64,000 nucleotides of DNA from Streptomyces antimycoticus. Its GTDB lineage: Bacteria; Actinomycetota; Actinomycetes; Streptomycetales; Streptomycetaceae. The notes under the pieces were generated by a model. That model was not told the DNA's origin. It ran no database searches and saw only the letters and a program-made list of their open reading frames with translations. Below, in pieces: positions 22,840 to 31,724 of the stretch. Made by a program: the position numbers and the translations under genes. The DNA is taken from contig NZ_BJHV01000001.1 of NCBI RefSeq assembly GCF_005405925.1, forward strand, positions 5,952,001 to 6,016,000, written 5' to 3'. Every line of letters starts with the position of its first letter. Positions within the stretch are counted from its first letter, which is position 1.

Positions 22840-23532
22840 TCAGGAATTGAGATACGTGAGGACGGCGAGCACCCGACGGTGATCCCCGTCACTCGGCGAC
22901 AGGCCCAGCTTCAAGAAGATGTTGCTCACGTGCTTCTCGACCGCGCCGTCGCTCACCACGAGCTGCCGGGCGATGGCCGAATTGGTCCGCCCCTCGGCCA
23001 TCAGCCCCAGGACCTCCCGCTCCCTCGGGGTGAGCCCGGCCAGCACATCCTGCTTGCGGCTGCGGCCCAGCAGCTGGGCGACCACCTCCGGGTCGAGCGC
23101 CGTACCGCCCTCGGCGACCCGCACCACCGCGTCCACGAACTCGCGCACCTCGGCCACCCGGTCCTTGAGCAGATAGCCGATGCCCCGGCTGTTCCCGGCC
23201 AGCAGCTCCGTGGCGTACTGCTCCTCCACGTACTGCGACAGGACCAGCACCCCCAGGCCCGGATGGTCACGGCGGAGCCGGATGGCCGCCCGCACCCCCT
23301 CGTCGGTGTGCGTGGGCGGCATCCGTACGTCGGCCACCACCACATCCGGCGGCACGCCCTCGTCGGCCAGCTCCCGCACCGATTTGATCAGCGCCTCCGC
23401 GTCCCCGACGCCCGCGACCACCTCGTGGCCCCGGTCGGTCAGCAGCCGGGTCAGCCCCTCCCGGAGCAGCACCGAATCCTCGGCGATGACCACCCGTACT
23501 CTGTCCGGCACGATGCTCGGCCCCCGTTTCAC
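22840..23532 (-). CDS. NarL/LuxR-family response regulator
   Basis: 230 residues: an N-terminal receiver (RVVIAEDSVLLREGLTRLL, phospho-aspartate in VVVADVRMPP, lysine in GYLLKDRV) and a C-terminal LuxR helix-turn-helix (LTPREREVLGLMAEGRTN, VSDGAVEKHVSNIFLKL). It lies directly downstream of three sensor kinases on the same strand and is their obvious partner. GTG 23532 gives the longest form; GTG 23511 (VPDRVRVVIAED) is a possible alternative, since a 16-bp direct repeat including CTCGGCCCCCGTTTC covers the start region and blurs the ribosome site. Confidence 0.93.
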   Translation of the reverse strand: MKRGPSIVPDRVRVVIAEDSVLLREGLTRLLTDRGHEVVAGVGDAEALIKSVRELADEGVPPDVVVADVRMPPTHTDEGVRAAIRLRRDHPGLGVLVLSQYVEEQYATELLAGNSRGIGYLLKDRVAEVREFVDAVVRVAEGGTALDPEVVAQLLGRSRKQDVLAGLTPREREVLGLMAEGRTNSAIARQLVVSDGAVEKHVSNIFLKLGLSPSDGDHRRVLAVLTYLNS

Positions 23533-23662
23533 TCGGCCCCCGTTTCGCTTGTTCCGTGGGGACCAGCATCCCAGGGTTGGGCCGCCCGCGTCGCGCAGAA
23601 CCGGACGTATGCGACCGGTGGGGTCGTGCGCCCTCAGCGTCGGCCGTTTGGGTCGTGCGCCC

Positions 23663-25006
23663 TCAGCGCCAGGGGAGCTCGGCGGTCACGGTGGTCGGCC
23701 CACCGGGCGGGGAGTTGACGACGAGGATCCCGTCCACCGCGTCGATCCGCTCGGCCAGCCCGGCCAGACCCGAACCGGCGGAGGTGCCGGCCCCGCCCCG
23801 CCCGTCGTCCGTGATCTGCAGCAGCACCCGGTCCTCGGTGCGCCAGACATCGACCTCGGCGGTGCGGGCGCCGCTGTGCTTGCTGATGTTCTGGAGCAGT
23901 TCGGAGACGGTGAAGTAGGCGATTCCCTCGATCGCGGGCGCGGGCCGCTGCGGAAGGTCGACGCTCACGGTGACGGGGACGGTGCAGCGGGCCGAGAGGG
24001 CGGAGAGGGCGGGGCCCAGGCCGCGGTCGGTGAGGATCGCGGGATGGATGCCGCGGGCGAGGTCGCGCAGTTCCTGGAGGGCGAGTTTCACCTCGCCGTG
24101 GGCCTCGTCGACCATCTTCGCGGCGGCTTCCGGGTCCTCCTCCAGCTTCTCCTTCGCCAGACCGAGCCCCATGGCGAGGGCGACCAGCCGGGCCTGGGCG
24201 CCATCGTGGAGATCGCGCTCGATCCGGCGCAGATCCGCGGCGGCGGTGTCGACCACCGTGCCCCGGTCCGACTCCAGCTCCCAGACCCGGCTCGCCAGCC
24301 GGGACGGACCGAGCAGCCCGGCCACCATGATCCGGTCGACCGAGGTCAGCGCCCGCATCACCCACGGGGTCAGCAGCAGGACCAGCACACCCACGACACA
24401 GGTCGCGGCGATCTCGAACGGGGTGTCCAGATAGAACGCGCGCCCGTGGTCGTCCCCGAAGATCTGCAGGCCCGGCTCGTCCATGTACCGGGGGAAGACC
24501 CAGCGCCACAGCGGATAGGTCGCGAAGCCCCAGCCGTAGCTGGTGAAGGCGATCGCGAAGGTGAAGGAGAAGAGCGCCCACGGCAGATGGATCAGCGCGT
24601 AGATCACATGACGCCAGGAGGTGCCGCTCCTGAGCAGCGCGCCCACCCAGGCGACCGGCCCGCGCTTGCCCCCGCGGCCGCCCTTCCGGCCGAGGACGGG
24701 CTCGGGCTCGGCCACCTCCAGCCGCAGCAGGGCACGGGCGCGGGCCCGCTCGACGACGCCGAGCGCCCGGCAGCCCGCGAGGGCGGCGCCGAGCACCGGG
24801 ACGCCGAGGAAGGTGATCAGCAGCCCGGCGCCGAGCGCGAGCATCGTGATCGTGTAGACGAAGGTGAGGACGGCCATCGGCAGGCTGATCACGAGATAGA
24901 GGAACTCACGCCAGACCCGGGCCTGGAACGGCGCCTTCAGCGCCGCGGGCACCAGATGGCCACGGGGCTCGGTCCCCGGCTCGTAGGGTCGATATGCGGT
25001 GGCCAT
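23663..25006 (-). CDS. Sensor histidine kinase A, membrane sensor type
   Basis: 447 residues. The N-terminal 250 residues hold a four-helix membrane sensor domain (VWREFLYLVISLPMAVLTFV, PLWRWVFPRY). HisKA_3 follows with phosphorylated H267 in [19 protein letters not shown], then a GHKL ATPase with [12 protein letters not shown] and DDGRGGAG. This is the copy with its own distinct C-terminal end (GSGLAGLAERIDAVDGIL). Bases 23828-24280 are identical to the equivalent parts of the other two kinases, and everything upstream of them is identical to kinase B. The response regulator gene follows 130 bases downstream. Confidence 0.92.
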   Translation of the reverse strand: MATAYRPYEPGTEPRGHLVPAALKAPFQARVWREFLYLVISLPMAVLTFVYTITMLALGAGLLITFLGVPVLGAALAGCRALGVVERARARALLRLEVAEPEPVLGRKGGRGGKRGPVAWVGALLRSGTSWRHVIYALIHLPWALFSFTFAIAFTSYGWGFATYPLWRWVFPRYMDEPGLQIFGDDHGRAFYLDTPFEIAATCVVGVLVLLLTPWVMRALTSVDRIMVAGLLGPSRLASRVWELESDRGTVVDTAAADLRRIERDLHDGAQARLVALAMGLGLAKEKLEEDPEAAAKMVDEAHGEVKLALQELRDLARGIHPAILTDRGLGPALSALSARCTVPVTVSVDLPQRPAPAIEGIAYFTVSELLQNISKHSGARTAEVDVWRTEDRVLLQITDDGRGGAGTSAGSGLAGLAERIDAVDGILVVNSPPGGPTTVTAELPWR

Positions 25007-25139
25007 CGTCTCGTCCGTCCTCCGGGGCCTGGTGGGTCACGCGATCCGGGTCAGCAGGGTGGGTCGCGTTCTCTGCGTACACCCAGCGTCCCGGAGCGAG
25101 GTCGGCCCGACCATCGGGCGGATCGGCCTCTTCACCGGG

Positions 25140-25149
25140 GGGTTAGCCC
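25140..25149. promoter_or_regulatory. Candidate GGGTTAGCCC operator before kinase A
   Basis: GGGTTAGCCC followed by TACC lies 134 bases upstream of the kinase A start. It is one mismatch from the perfect palindrome GGGCTAGCCC found before kinase C. Probably an autoregulatory site for the neighbouring response regulator; this is inference from position and symmetry. Confidence 0.4.
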
Positions 25150-25271
25150 TACCTTCCGGGGGTGTGCAGGCGCCTTGCGGGAGCTGGCTCTTCGCCCCGG
25201 GGGGCTGGCTGCCTCCCTGGGGCTCGTTCTGCACTTCGGGGGGCTGGCTCTGCACTCCGGCGTCAGGCGCC

Positions 25272-26660
25272 TCACCGGGAATGCGCCACCGCCGTGCCCG
25301 CCGCCGACCCCGTCCGGTGGCGCCAGGGCAGCTCGGCGGTCACGGAGGTCGGCCCACCGGGCGGCGAGTCCACCGCGAAGAGCCCGTCGACCGAGCCCAG
25401 CCGATCCGTCAGCCCCGCGAGCCCCGTGCCCCCGTCGGTGGTCGCCCCGCCGTGTCCGTCGTCCCGTACCTGGATCAGCAGCCGGTCCTCGGTGCGCCAG
25501 ACATCGACCTCGGCGGTGCGGGCGCCGCTGTGCTTGCTGATGTTCTGGAGCAGTTCGGAGACGGTGAAGTAGGCGATTCCCTCGATCGCGGGCGCGGGCC
25601 GCTGCGGAAGGTCGACGCTCACGGTGACGGGGACGGTGCAGCGGGCCGAGAGGGCGGAGAGGGCGGGGCCCAGGCCGCGGTCGGTGAGGATCGCGGGATG
25701 GATGCCGCGGGCGAGGTCGCGCAGTTCCTGGAGGGCGAGTTTCACCTCGCCGTGGGCCTCGTCGACCATCTTCGCGGCGGCTTCCGGGTCCTCCTCCAGC
25801 TTCTCCTTCGCCAGACCGAGCCCCATGGCGAGGGCGACCAGCCGGGCCTGGGCGCCATCGTGGAGATCGCGCTCGATCCGGCGCAGATCCGCGGCGGCGG
25901 TGTCGACCACCGTGCCCCGGTCCGACTCCAGCTCCCAGACCCGGCTCGCCAGCCGGGACGGACCGAGCAGCCCGGCCACCATGATCCGGTCGACCGAGGT
26001 CAGCGCCCGCATCACCCACGGGGTCAGCAGCAGGACCAGCACACCCACGACACAGGTCGCGGCGATCTCGAACGGGGTGTCCAGATAGAACGCGCGCCCG
26101 TGGTCGTCCCCGAAGATCTGCAGGCCCGGCTCGTCCATGTACCGGGGGAAGACCCAGCGCCACAGCGGATAGGTCGCGAAGCCCCAGCCGTAGCTGGTGA
26201 AGGCGATCGCGAAGGTGAAGGAGAAGAGCGCCCACGGCAGATGGATCAGCGCGTAGATCACATGACGCCAGGAGGTGCCGCTCCTGAGCAGCGCGCCCAC
26301 CCAGGCGACCGGCCCGCGCTTGCCCCCGCGGCCGCCCTTCCGGCCGAGGACGGGCTCGGGCTCGGCCACCTCCAGCCGCAGCAGGGCACGGGCGCGGGCC
26401 CGCTCGACGACGCCGAGCGCCCGGCAGCCCGCGAGGGCGGCGCCGAGCACCGGGACGCCGAGGAAGGTGATCAGCAGCCCGGCGCCGAGCGCGAGCATCG
26501 TGATCGTGTAGACGAAGGTGAGGACGGCCATCGGCAGGCTGATCACGAGATAGAGGAACTCACGCCAGACCCGGGCCTGGAACGGCGCCTTCAGCGCCGC
26601 GGGCACCAGATGGCCACGGGGCTCGGTCCCCGGCTCGTAGGGTCGATATGCGGTGGCCAT
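25272..26660 (-). CDS. Sensor histidine kinase B, chimera of kinases A and C
   Basis: 462 residues. The sensor half (residues 1-242) is identical to kinase A, and the ATPase end ([20 protein letters not shown] and the tail [15 protein letters not shown]) is identical to kinase C. The joint falls within the 453-bp core (25482-25934) that all three share. Phosphorylated H267 and the ATPase motifs are intact, so it should be a working kinase with sensor A on catalytic end C. It arose by a tandem duplication of 1,654 bp; an assembly duplication is the main alternative. Confidence 0.85.
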   Translation of the reverse strand: MATAYRPYEPGTEPRGHLVPAALKAPFQARVWREFLYLVISLPMAVLTFVYTITMLALGAGLLITFLGVPVLGAALAGCRALGVVERARARALLRLEVAEPEPVLGRKGGRGGKRGPVAWVGALLRSGTSWRHVIYALIHLPWALFSFTFAIAFTSYGWGFATYPLWRWVFPRYMDEPGLQIFGDDHGRAFYLDTPFEIAATCVVGVLVLLLTPWVMRALTSVDRIMVAGLLGPSRLASRVWELESDRGTVVDTAAADLRRIERDLHDGAQARLVALAMGLGLAKEKLEEDPEAAAKMVDEAHGEVKLALQELRDLARGIHPAILTDRGLGPALSALSARCTVPVTVSVDLPQRPAPAIEGIAYFTVSELLQNISKHSGARTAEVDVWRTEDRLLIQVRDDGHGGATTDGGTGLAGLTDRLGSVDGLFAVDSPPGGPTSVTAELPWRHRTGSAAGTAVAHSR

Positions 26661-26793
26661 CGTCTCGTCCGTCCTCCGGGGCCTGGTGGGTCACGCGATC
26701 CGGGTCAGCAGGGTGGGTCGCGTTCTCTGCGTACACCCAGCGTCCCGGAGCGAGGTCGGCCCGACCATCGGGCGGATCGGCCTCTTCACCGGG

Positions 26794-26803
26794 GGGTTAG
26801 CCC
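26794..26803. promoter_or_regulatory. Candidate GGGTTAGCCC operator before kinase B
   Basis: Exact copy of the site at 25140, carried along by the tandem duplication and again 134 bases upstream of a kinase start. If the site is functional, kinase B inherited kinase A's control. Confidence 0.4.
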
Positions 26804-26924
26804 TACCTTCCGGGGGTGTGCAGGCGCCTTGCGGGAGCTGGCTCTTCGCCCCGGGGGCTGGCTGCCTCCCTGGGGCTCGTTCTGCACTTCGGGGGGCTGG
26901 CTCTGCACTCCGGCGTCAGGCGCC

Positions 26925-28157
26925 TCACCGGGAATGCGCCACCGCCGTGCCCGCCGCCGACCCCGTCCGGTGGCGCCAGGGCAGCTCGGCGGTCACGGAG
27001 GTCGGCCCACCGGGCGGCGAGTCCACCGCGAAGAGCCCGTCGACCGAGCCCAGCCGATCCGTCAGCCCCGCGAGCCCCGTGCCCCCGTCGGTGGTCGCCC
27101 CGCCGTGTCCGTCGTCCCGTACCTGGATCAGCAGCCGGTCCTCGGTGCGCCAGACATCGACCTCGGCGGTGCGGGCGCCGCTGTGCTTGCTGATGTTCTG
27201 GAGCAGTTCGGAGACGGTGAAGTAGGCGATTCCCTCGATCGCGGGCGCGGGCCGCTGCGGAAGGTCGACGCTCACGGTGACGGGGACGGTGCAGCGGGCC
27301 GAGAGGGCGGAGAGGGCGGGGCCCAGGCCGCGGTCGGTGAGGATCGCGGGATGGATGCCGCGGGCGAGGTCGCGCAGTTCCTGGAGGGCGAGTTTCACCT
27401 CGCCGTGGGCCTCGTCGACCATCTTCGCGGCGGCTTCCGGGTCCTCCTCCAGCTTCTCCTTCGCCAGACCGAGCCCCATGGCGAGGGCGACCAGCCGGGC
27501 CTGGGCGCCATCGTGGAGATCGCGCTCGATCCGGCGCAGATCCGCGGCGGCGGTGTCGACCACCGTGCCCCGGTCCGACTCCAGCTCGGCGATCCGCCGC
27601 TCCAGCTCATCGGAGGGGAACAGCAGCCCGCGCACCATCGCCCGATCCGCATGCGTCAGCCCCCGGGCGATCCACGGCAGCACCGGCCAGGCGACGAACA
27701 GCGAGGTCAGGGTGAGCGCGAAGGTGACCACCGCCCACGGCAGCCGGATCAGGGCGTACAGCGTGGCGCGCCAGCCCACCGGGTCCCGCAGACTCGTCCA
27801 CAGCCGGCTGAGGAAGCCACTGCCCGGCCGGTACGGCAGGGGGCTGGGCTCATCGATGTGCACCGAGAGCAGCGCCCGGGCGCGGTTCCGCTCGAACCGG
27901 CCGAGGAGCCGGCTGAAGCGCAGCCCCAGGGCCAGCAGCGGCAGCCCCACCACCGTGACGGACAGCCCCAGCCCCACGGCCAGCCAGACCAGGGTGAGGA
28001 TGAAGCAGACGATGCCCACCGGCAGATTGGCCAGGAGATAGGCGATCTCCTTCCAGGTCTGCGCGGGAAAGGCGAACGCGGGCGGCCGCGGCAGCCGCTC
28101 GTCGCCGCGGCCACGGCCGCCGCCGTCGGGGCCGTGGACGGGGGAACTGGAGGTCAT
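26925..28157 (-). CDS. Sensor histidine kinase C, membrane sensor type
   Basis: 410 residues. The sensor half is unlike that of kinases A and B in sequence but has the same four-helix plan ([40 protein letters not shown]). The HisKA_3 core with H215 is identical to the others, and its C-terminal end is shared with kinase B. It is the first gene of the minus-strand kinase/regulator run and is divergent from nuoA of the second complex I operon, with a 180-bp gap between the starts. Confidence 0.92.
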   Translation of the reverse strand: MTSSSPVHGPDGGGRGRGDERLPRPPAFAFPAQTWKEIAYLLANLPVGIVCFILTLVWLAVGLGLSVTVVGLPLLALGLRFSRLLGRFERNRARALLSVHIDEPSPLPYRPGSGFLSRLWTSLRDPVGWRATLYALIRLPWAVVTFALTLTSLFVAWPVLPWIARGLTHADRAMVRGLLFPSDELERRIAELESDRGTVVDTAAADLRRIERDLHDGAQARLVALAMGLGLAKEKLEEDPEAAAKMVDEAHGEVKLALQELRDLARGIHPAILTDRGLGPALSALSARCTVPVTVSVDLPQRPAPAIEGIAYFTVSELLQNISKHSGARTAEVDVWRTEDRLLIQVRDDGHGGATTDGGTGLAGLTDRLGSVDGLFAVDSPPGGPTSVTAELPWRHRTGSAAGTAVAHSR

Positions 28158-28191
28158 GGCAGCAAGACTGCCCGGCCCGGCGGGGGGACCG

Positions 28192-28216
28192 CCATGGGGC
28201 TAGCCCTACCGCATGG
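28192..28216. promoter_or_regulatory. Nested palindromes between kinase C and the second nuo operon
   Basis: A perfect 10-bp palindrome, GGGCTAGCCC (28197-28206), is enclosed by CCATG (28192-28196) and CATGG (28212-28216). It sits 40 bases before the kinase C start and about 130 bases before nuoA, so a bound regulator could influence both directions. Near-copies precede kinases A and B. The response regulator at 22.8-23.5 kb is the natural candidate to bind it. Confidence 0.5.
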
Positions 28217-28337
28217 CGGACGGGCCGCCCGGGCGGGCGGCGGCAGGGCCTAGACTTCCCGTCCGTACGGATCGTCGAACACGCGAGGTCGACGAGGAGC
28301 AGGCAGGGACCACGAGACCAGGGAGCGAGGGGCGGAC

Positions 28338-28760
28338 GTGCCGGAGGCGACGACCGTACACACCACGAGTGGCGCCGGCGTCCAGCTCGCGGACGGCTAC
28401 TTCCAGGGCTATACGGTGGTCGGACTGCTGGCGGCGATCGGCGTGATCTTCGTCGCCGTGGCCTTCGGGGCCGGGCGACTGCTGCGGCCGGTGGTGCCGA
28501 CGCCCGAGAAGCTGCTGACCTACGAGTGCGGAGTGGACCCGGTGGGCGAGGGCTGGGCCCACACCCAGGTCCGTTACTACGTCTACGCTTTTCTGTATGT
28601 GATTTTCGCGGTGGACTCGATCTTCTTGTTCCCGTGGGCGACGGTCTTCGCGGCACCCGGCTTCGGGGCCGCCACGCTGGTGGAGATGTTCATCTTCCTC
28701 GGGTTCCTCGCCGTAGGTCTGCTGTACGCATGGAAGAAGGGCGTCCTGGAGTGGACGTGA
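28338..28760 (+). CDS. nuoA: NADH-quinone oxidoreductase subunit A, second operon
   Basis: 140 residues and three membrane helices. The conserved segment [20 protein letters not shown] with [20 protein letters not shown] (in part) identifies NuoA, whose loop with the YECG cysteine lines the quinone-site entrance. GTG 28338 follows GGGGCGGAC. First gene of the incomplete second complex I operon. The stop overlaps the nuoB start (GTGA). Confidence 0.94.
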   Translation: MPEATTVHTTSGAGVQLADGYFQGYTVVGLLAAIGVIFVAVAFGAGRLLRPVVPTPEKLLTYECGVDPVGEGWAHTQVRYYVYAFLYVIFAVDSIFLFPWATVFAAPGFGAATLVEMFIFLGFLAVGLLYAWKKGVLEWT

Positions 28761-29425
28761 CACCGAACCCCACGCCGACACCGACACCGGCCGCCGCGCC
28801 GGTCCCCGCCTCCGCTCCGGTGGACCTGCCGGAGCCGCGCCGTCTCGGCACGCTGGCCCGGCTGGCTCCCGAGCCGATGAAGGTCGTCCTGAACTGGGGC
28901 CGCCGCTACAGCCTGTGGGTCTTCAACTTCGGGCTCGCCTGCTGCGCGATCGAATTCATCGCCGCGTCGATGGCCCGCCACGACTTCATCCGGCTCGGCG
29001 TGATCCCCTTCGCGCCGGGGCCGCGCCAGGCCGACCTGATGGTCGTCTCCGGCACGGTCACGGACAAGATGGCGCCCGCGGTCAAGCGGCTGTACGAGCA
29101 GATGCCGGAGCCGAAGTACGTGATCTCCTTCGGGGCCTGCTCGAACTGCGGCGGCCCCTACTGGGACTCGTACGCCGTGACGAAGGGCGTCGACCAGATC
29201 ATCCCCGTCGACGTCTACGTGCCCGGCTGCCCGCCCCGGCCCGAGGCGCTGCTGCAGGGCATCCTCAAGCTCCAGGAGAAGATCGCGCGCGAGTCGTTGG
29301 GTGAGCGCTACGCCGATTCCGGGCAGGGGCGCGGGAGCACCGCGTCCACGGCGGCGGGCCGCCCGTCCGCGGCCGCGCTGCGCAGCGGGCTGGTCACGCC
29401 GCCGGGGCGGAAAGACACGACATGA
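28757..29425 (+). CDS. nuoB: NADH-quinone oxidoreductase subunit B, second operon
   Basis: NuoB carries the terminal N2 [4Fe-4S] cluster that passes electrons to quinone. The 222 residues include all four ligands: the paired cysteines in [10 protein letters not shown], one in [14 protein letters not shown] and one in [18 protein letters not shown] 28757, preceded by GGAG and overlapping the nuoA stop, was chosen; GTG 28751 in the same frame is possible. The N-terminal 25 residues are Pro/Thr/Ala-rich and not conserved. ATGA overlap with nuoC. Confidence 0.94.
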   Translation: MTPNPTPTPTPAAAPVPASAPVDLPEPRRLGTLARLAPEPMKVVLNWGRRYSLWVFNFGLACCAIEFIAASMARHDFIRLGVIPFAPGPRQADLMVVSGTVTDKMAPAVKRLYEQMPEPKYVISFGACSNCGGPYWDSYAVTKGVDQIIPVDVYVPGCPPRPEALLQGILKLQEKIARESLGERYADSGQGRGSTASTAAGRPSAAALRSGLVTPPGRKDTT

Positions 29426-30762
29426 CCGAGCCGAACGAGCCGAACGAGACGCCGGAGCGGACCGGGGCGGCGGAGTCCGCAGAGGTCGAGCCCGCGGAGG
29501 TGGCGGAGCCCGCAGAGGTGGAGCCTGCAGAGGCGGAGCCCGCTGCGGTGGCCGCGCCGCCTGTGGGCTGGCTGCCGCGTTCCGCCACCGAGCTGTTCGG
29601 CGAGGGCGCCACGGCGGAGGAGGCGTACGACCTGCTCACCGTCGACGTCCCCGCCGACTCCTGGATCGCGTCGCTGGAGACGGCCCGCGACACCCTCGGC
29701 TGCACCTACTTCGACTGGCTGAGCGCGGTCGACGAGCCGGGCACCGGCTTCCGGGTGGCCGCGTACGTCGTCGCCCTCGGCGGAGGCGGGGGCGCGGGCG
29801 GGCGCGCGGTGCGCTGTCTGCTGGTGCGCACCACCGTGCCGCACGACGCGGCCGCGCTGCCGACCGCGACCGGCGTCTACGCCGGGGCGGCCTGGCATGA
29901 GCGCGAGACCCACGAGATGTTCGGCATCGGCTTCACCGGCCACCCCGGTCTCGCGCCGCTGCTGCTCCCCGACGGCTTCGAGGGGCATCCGCTGCGCAAG
30001 GACTTCGTGCTGGCGGCCCGGGTCGTCAAGGCGTGGCCGGGCGCGAAGGAGCCGGGGGAGTCGGGCACCGGCCACGGCCCCAAGCGCCGGCAGATGCTGC
30101 CGCCGGGCGTCCCCGACCCCAACGAGTGGGGCCCTCTCAAGGGCCAGCTGCCCCCTGCCCCGACCCGCCCGGCCCGCGGCGCCCGCGCGGCAGGCGCCGC
30201 CGCGGGCGACCGCCCCGCCCGCCGCACCCGCACCGCGACGGCCGGCTCCGCGAGCCAACGCCCGGCCGGCGCGGAGCCGACGGCGGACGCCCCGACTCCG
30301 GCGTCCGAACGCGCGGCACGGCGCTCGCGCAGCGTGAGCGAGGGGTCCGCGAGCCAGCGTCCGGCGGGTGCGGAGCCGACGGCGGAAGCCTCGGCCCCGG
30401 ACGCCGCCGCCAGTCGGCGGGCCGTGGCCGATGAGCCCTCGGCCGCCGCCGCGCCACCGGCACCCGAAGCCCCCGCGGCCGATGACGCCACCGGGGCCGA
30501 GTCGCCCGCATCCGCGGCCCGGGCGCACCCGCGCCGCCCCGCGCCGCGGACCCGCTCGTCCGATGCCCCCTGGCATCATGCGCGCCCCGCGCGGGACGAG
30601 GATGCCGAGTCCCCGCGCGAGCCGGAGGCGCCGAAAGCAGCGGAGGCCGAGGCGGACGGAGACGGACGCGGGGGCGAGGAACCCGGTCCCGCCTCCGAGA
30701 CGCCCGACACCCCTGACGCCCCCGACACCAACTCCGACGACCAGCCAGGAGGCACCGCGTGA
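29422..30762 (+). CDS. nuoC: NADH-quinone oxidoreductase subunit C with a long disordered tail, second operon
   Basis: Residues 50-215 form the 30-kDa subunit domain: [40 protein letters not shown] and [19 protein letters not shown] 230-residue tail rich in Ala, Pro, Arg and Glu follows, with repeated [12 protein letters not shown], and has no recognisable fold. Usual NuoC proteins are about 170-240 residues. The N-terminus also has a Glu/Pro/Ala repeat. The next gene is nuoH, so the nuoD normally found here is absent. Overlaps both neighbours by 4 bases. Confidence 0.88.
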   Translation: MTEPNEPNETPERTGAAESAEVEPAEVAEPAEVEPAEAEPAAVAAPPVGWLPRSATELFGEGATAEEAYDLLTVDVPADSWIASLETARDTLGCTYFDWLSAVDEPGTGFRVAAYVVALGGGGGAGGRAVRCLLVRTTVPHDAAALPTATGVYAGAAWHERETHEMFGIGFTGHPGLAPLLLPDGFEGHPLRKDFVLAARVVKAWPGAKEPGESGTGHGPKRRQMLPPGVPDPNEWGPLKGQLPPAPTRPARGARAAGAAAGDRPARRTRTATAGSASQRPAGAEPTADAPTPASERAARRSRSVSEGSASQRPAGAEPTAEASAPDAAASRRAVADEPSAAAAPPAPEAPAADDATGAESPASAARAHPRRPAPRTRSSDAPWHHARPARDEDAESPREPEAPKAAEAEADGDGRGGEEPGPASETPDTPDAPDTNSDDQPGGTA

Positions 30763-31724
30763 ACGACGTCCTCGACGTCGCGCTGCGACTGCTCGCCCTC
30801 CTGCTCGCCTTTCTCGTGCTGCCCCTGCTTGTGGGGCAGACCGAGCACAAGGTCATGGCCCATATGCAGGGCCGCCTCGGGCCGATGTACGCGGGCGGGT
30901 TCCACGGGTGGGCCCAGCTGGTCGCGGACGGGGTGAAGTTCGCGCAGAAGGAAGACGTCGTACCCACCGGCGCCGACCGGCGGATCTTCCAGCTCGCGCC
31001 CGCCGTCGCCCTGCTGCCGTATCTCCTCGTCCTCGTCGTGATCCCGGTCGGCCCCGCCGAGGGCGCCGTCGGCCAGGTCGTGGACGCGGGCATCTTCTTC
31101 GTGCTCGCCGTGATGGGCGTCGGGGTGCTGGGTTCGCTGATGGCGGGCTGGGCCTCGGCGAACAAGTTCTCCCTCCTCGGGGGCCTGCGTACGGCCGCCC
31201 AGCTCATGGCGTACGAGCTGCCGATGCTGCTCACCGCCGCCTCCGTGGCGATGGCGGCGGGCACGGTCTCGCTGCCCGGCATCCTCGAGGCGTTCGAGTG
31301 GTGGTGGGTGCCGTGGCAGGTCGTCGGCGGGGTGGTGTTCTTCACCGCCGGTCTCGCCGAGCTGCAGCGCCCGCCGTTCGACGCGCCGGTCGCCGACTCC
31401 GAGATCATCTTCGGTGCGTACACCGAGTACACCGGGCTGCGGTTCGCGCTCTTCCTGCTCGCCGAGTACGCGGGCATCGTCATCCTGTGCGGGCTGACCA
31501 CCGTCCTGTTCCTCGGTGGCTGGCACGGTCCGTTCTCCGACGGCCTCGGCTGGCTGTGGACGCTGCTGAAGACGGCCGTCCTCGCCTTCGTCGTGATCTG
31601 GCTGCGGGTCAGCTATCCGCGGTTGCGCGAGGACCAGCTGCAGCGGTTCGCCTGGACCTGCCTCATTCCGCTCTCACTGGCCCAGATCGCCCTCACCGGC
31701 GTTGTCAAGGTGGTGATCTCCTGA
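30759..31724 (+). CDS. nuoH: NADH-quinone oxidoreductase subunit H, second operon
   Basis: 321 residues and eight membrane helices. NuoH forms the quinone chamber with NuoB and NuoD. Diagnostic segments are [60 protein letters not shown] and the glutamate-rich E-channel loop. GTG 30759 overlaps the nuoC stop; the stop overlaps the nuoI ATG. Intact. Confidence 0.96.
   Translation: MNDVLDVALRLLALLLAFLVLPLLVGQTEHKVMAHMQGRLGPMYAGGFHGWAQLVADGVKFAQKEDVVPTGADRRIFQLAPAVALLPYLLVLVVIPVGPAEGAVGQVVDAGIFFVLAVMGVGVLGSLMAGWASANKFSLLGGLRTAAQLMAYELPMLLTAASVAMAAGTVSLPGILEAFEWWWVPWQVVGGVVFFTAGLAELQRPPFDAPVADSEIIFGAYTEYTGLRFALFLLAEYAGIVILCGLTTVLFLGGWHGPFSDGLGWLWTLLKTAVLAFVVIWLRVSYPRLREDQLQRFAWTCLIPLSLAQIALTGVVKVVIS

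Larger units (their letters stand above)
23828..27587. repeat. Tandem duplication: 1,654-bp unit (23828-25481 and 25482-27134) plus a third core (27135-27587)
   Basis: The kinase core of 453 bp occurs three times, at 23828-24280, 25482-25934 and 27135-27587, and I see no difference between the copies. The intervening DNA (sensor half of kinase A, a 265-bp gap, C-terminal end of kinase C) is present twice. The only difference I find is one G: six at 25199-25204 against five at 26853-26857. The order tail A, core, sensor A, gap, tail C, core, sensor A, gap, tail C, core, sensor C is what unequal crossing-over between the two ancestral cores would give. Confidence 0.88.

Noticed and set aside
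25150..25271. Small proline-rich gene between the kinases
   Set aside because: Open frames here come from degenerate GGGGCTGGCT-type repeats and appear in several phases; no ribosome site or conservation is evident.
24999..28253. 1,084-residue plus-strand open frame with internal repeats opposite the kinases
   Set aside because: It lies antisense to kinases B and C and the intergenic repeats; its apparent protein repeats simply mirror the tandem duplication.
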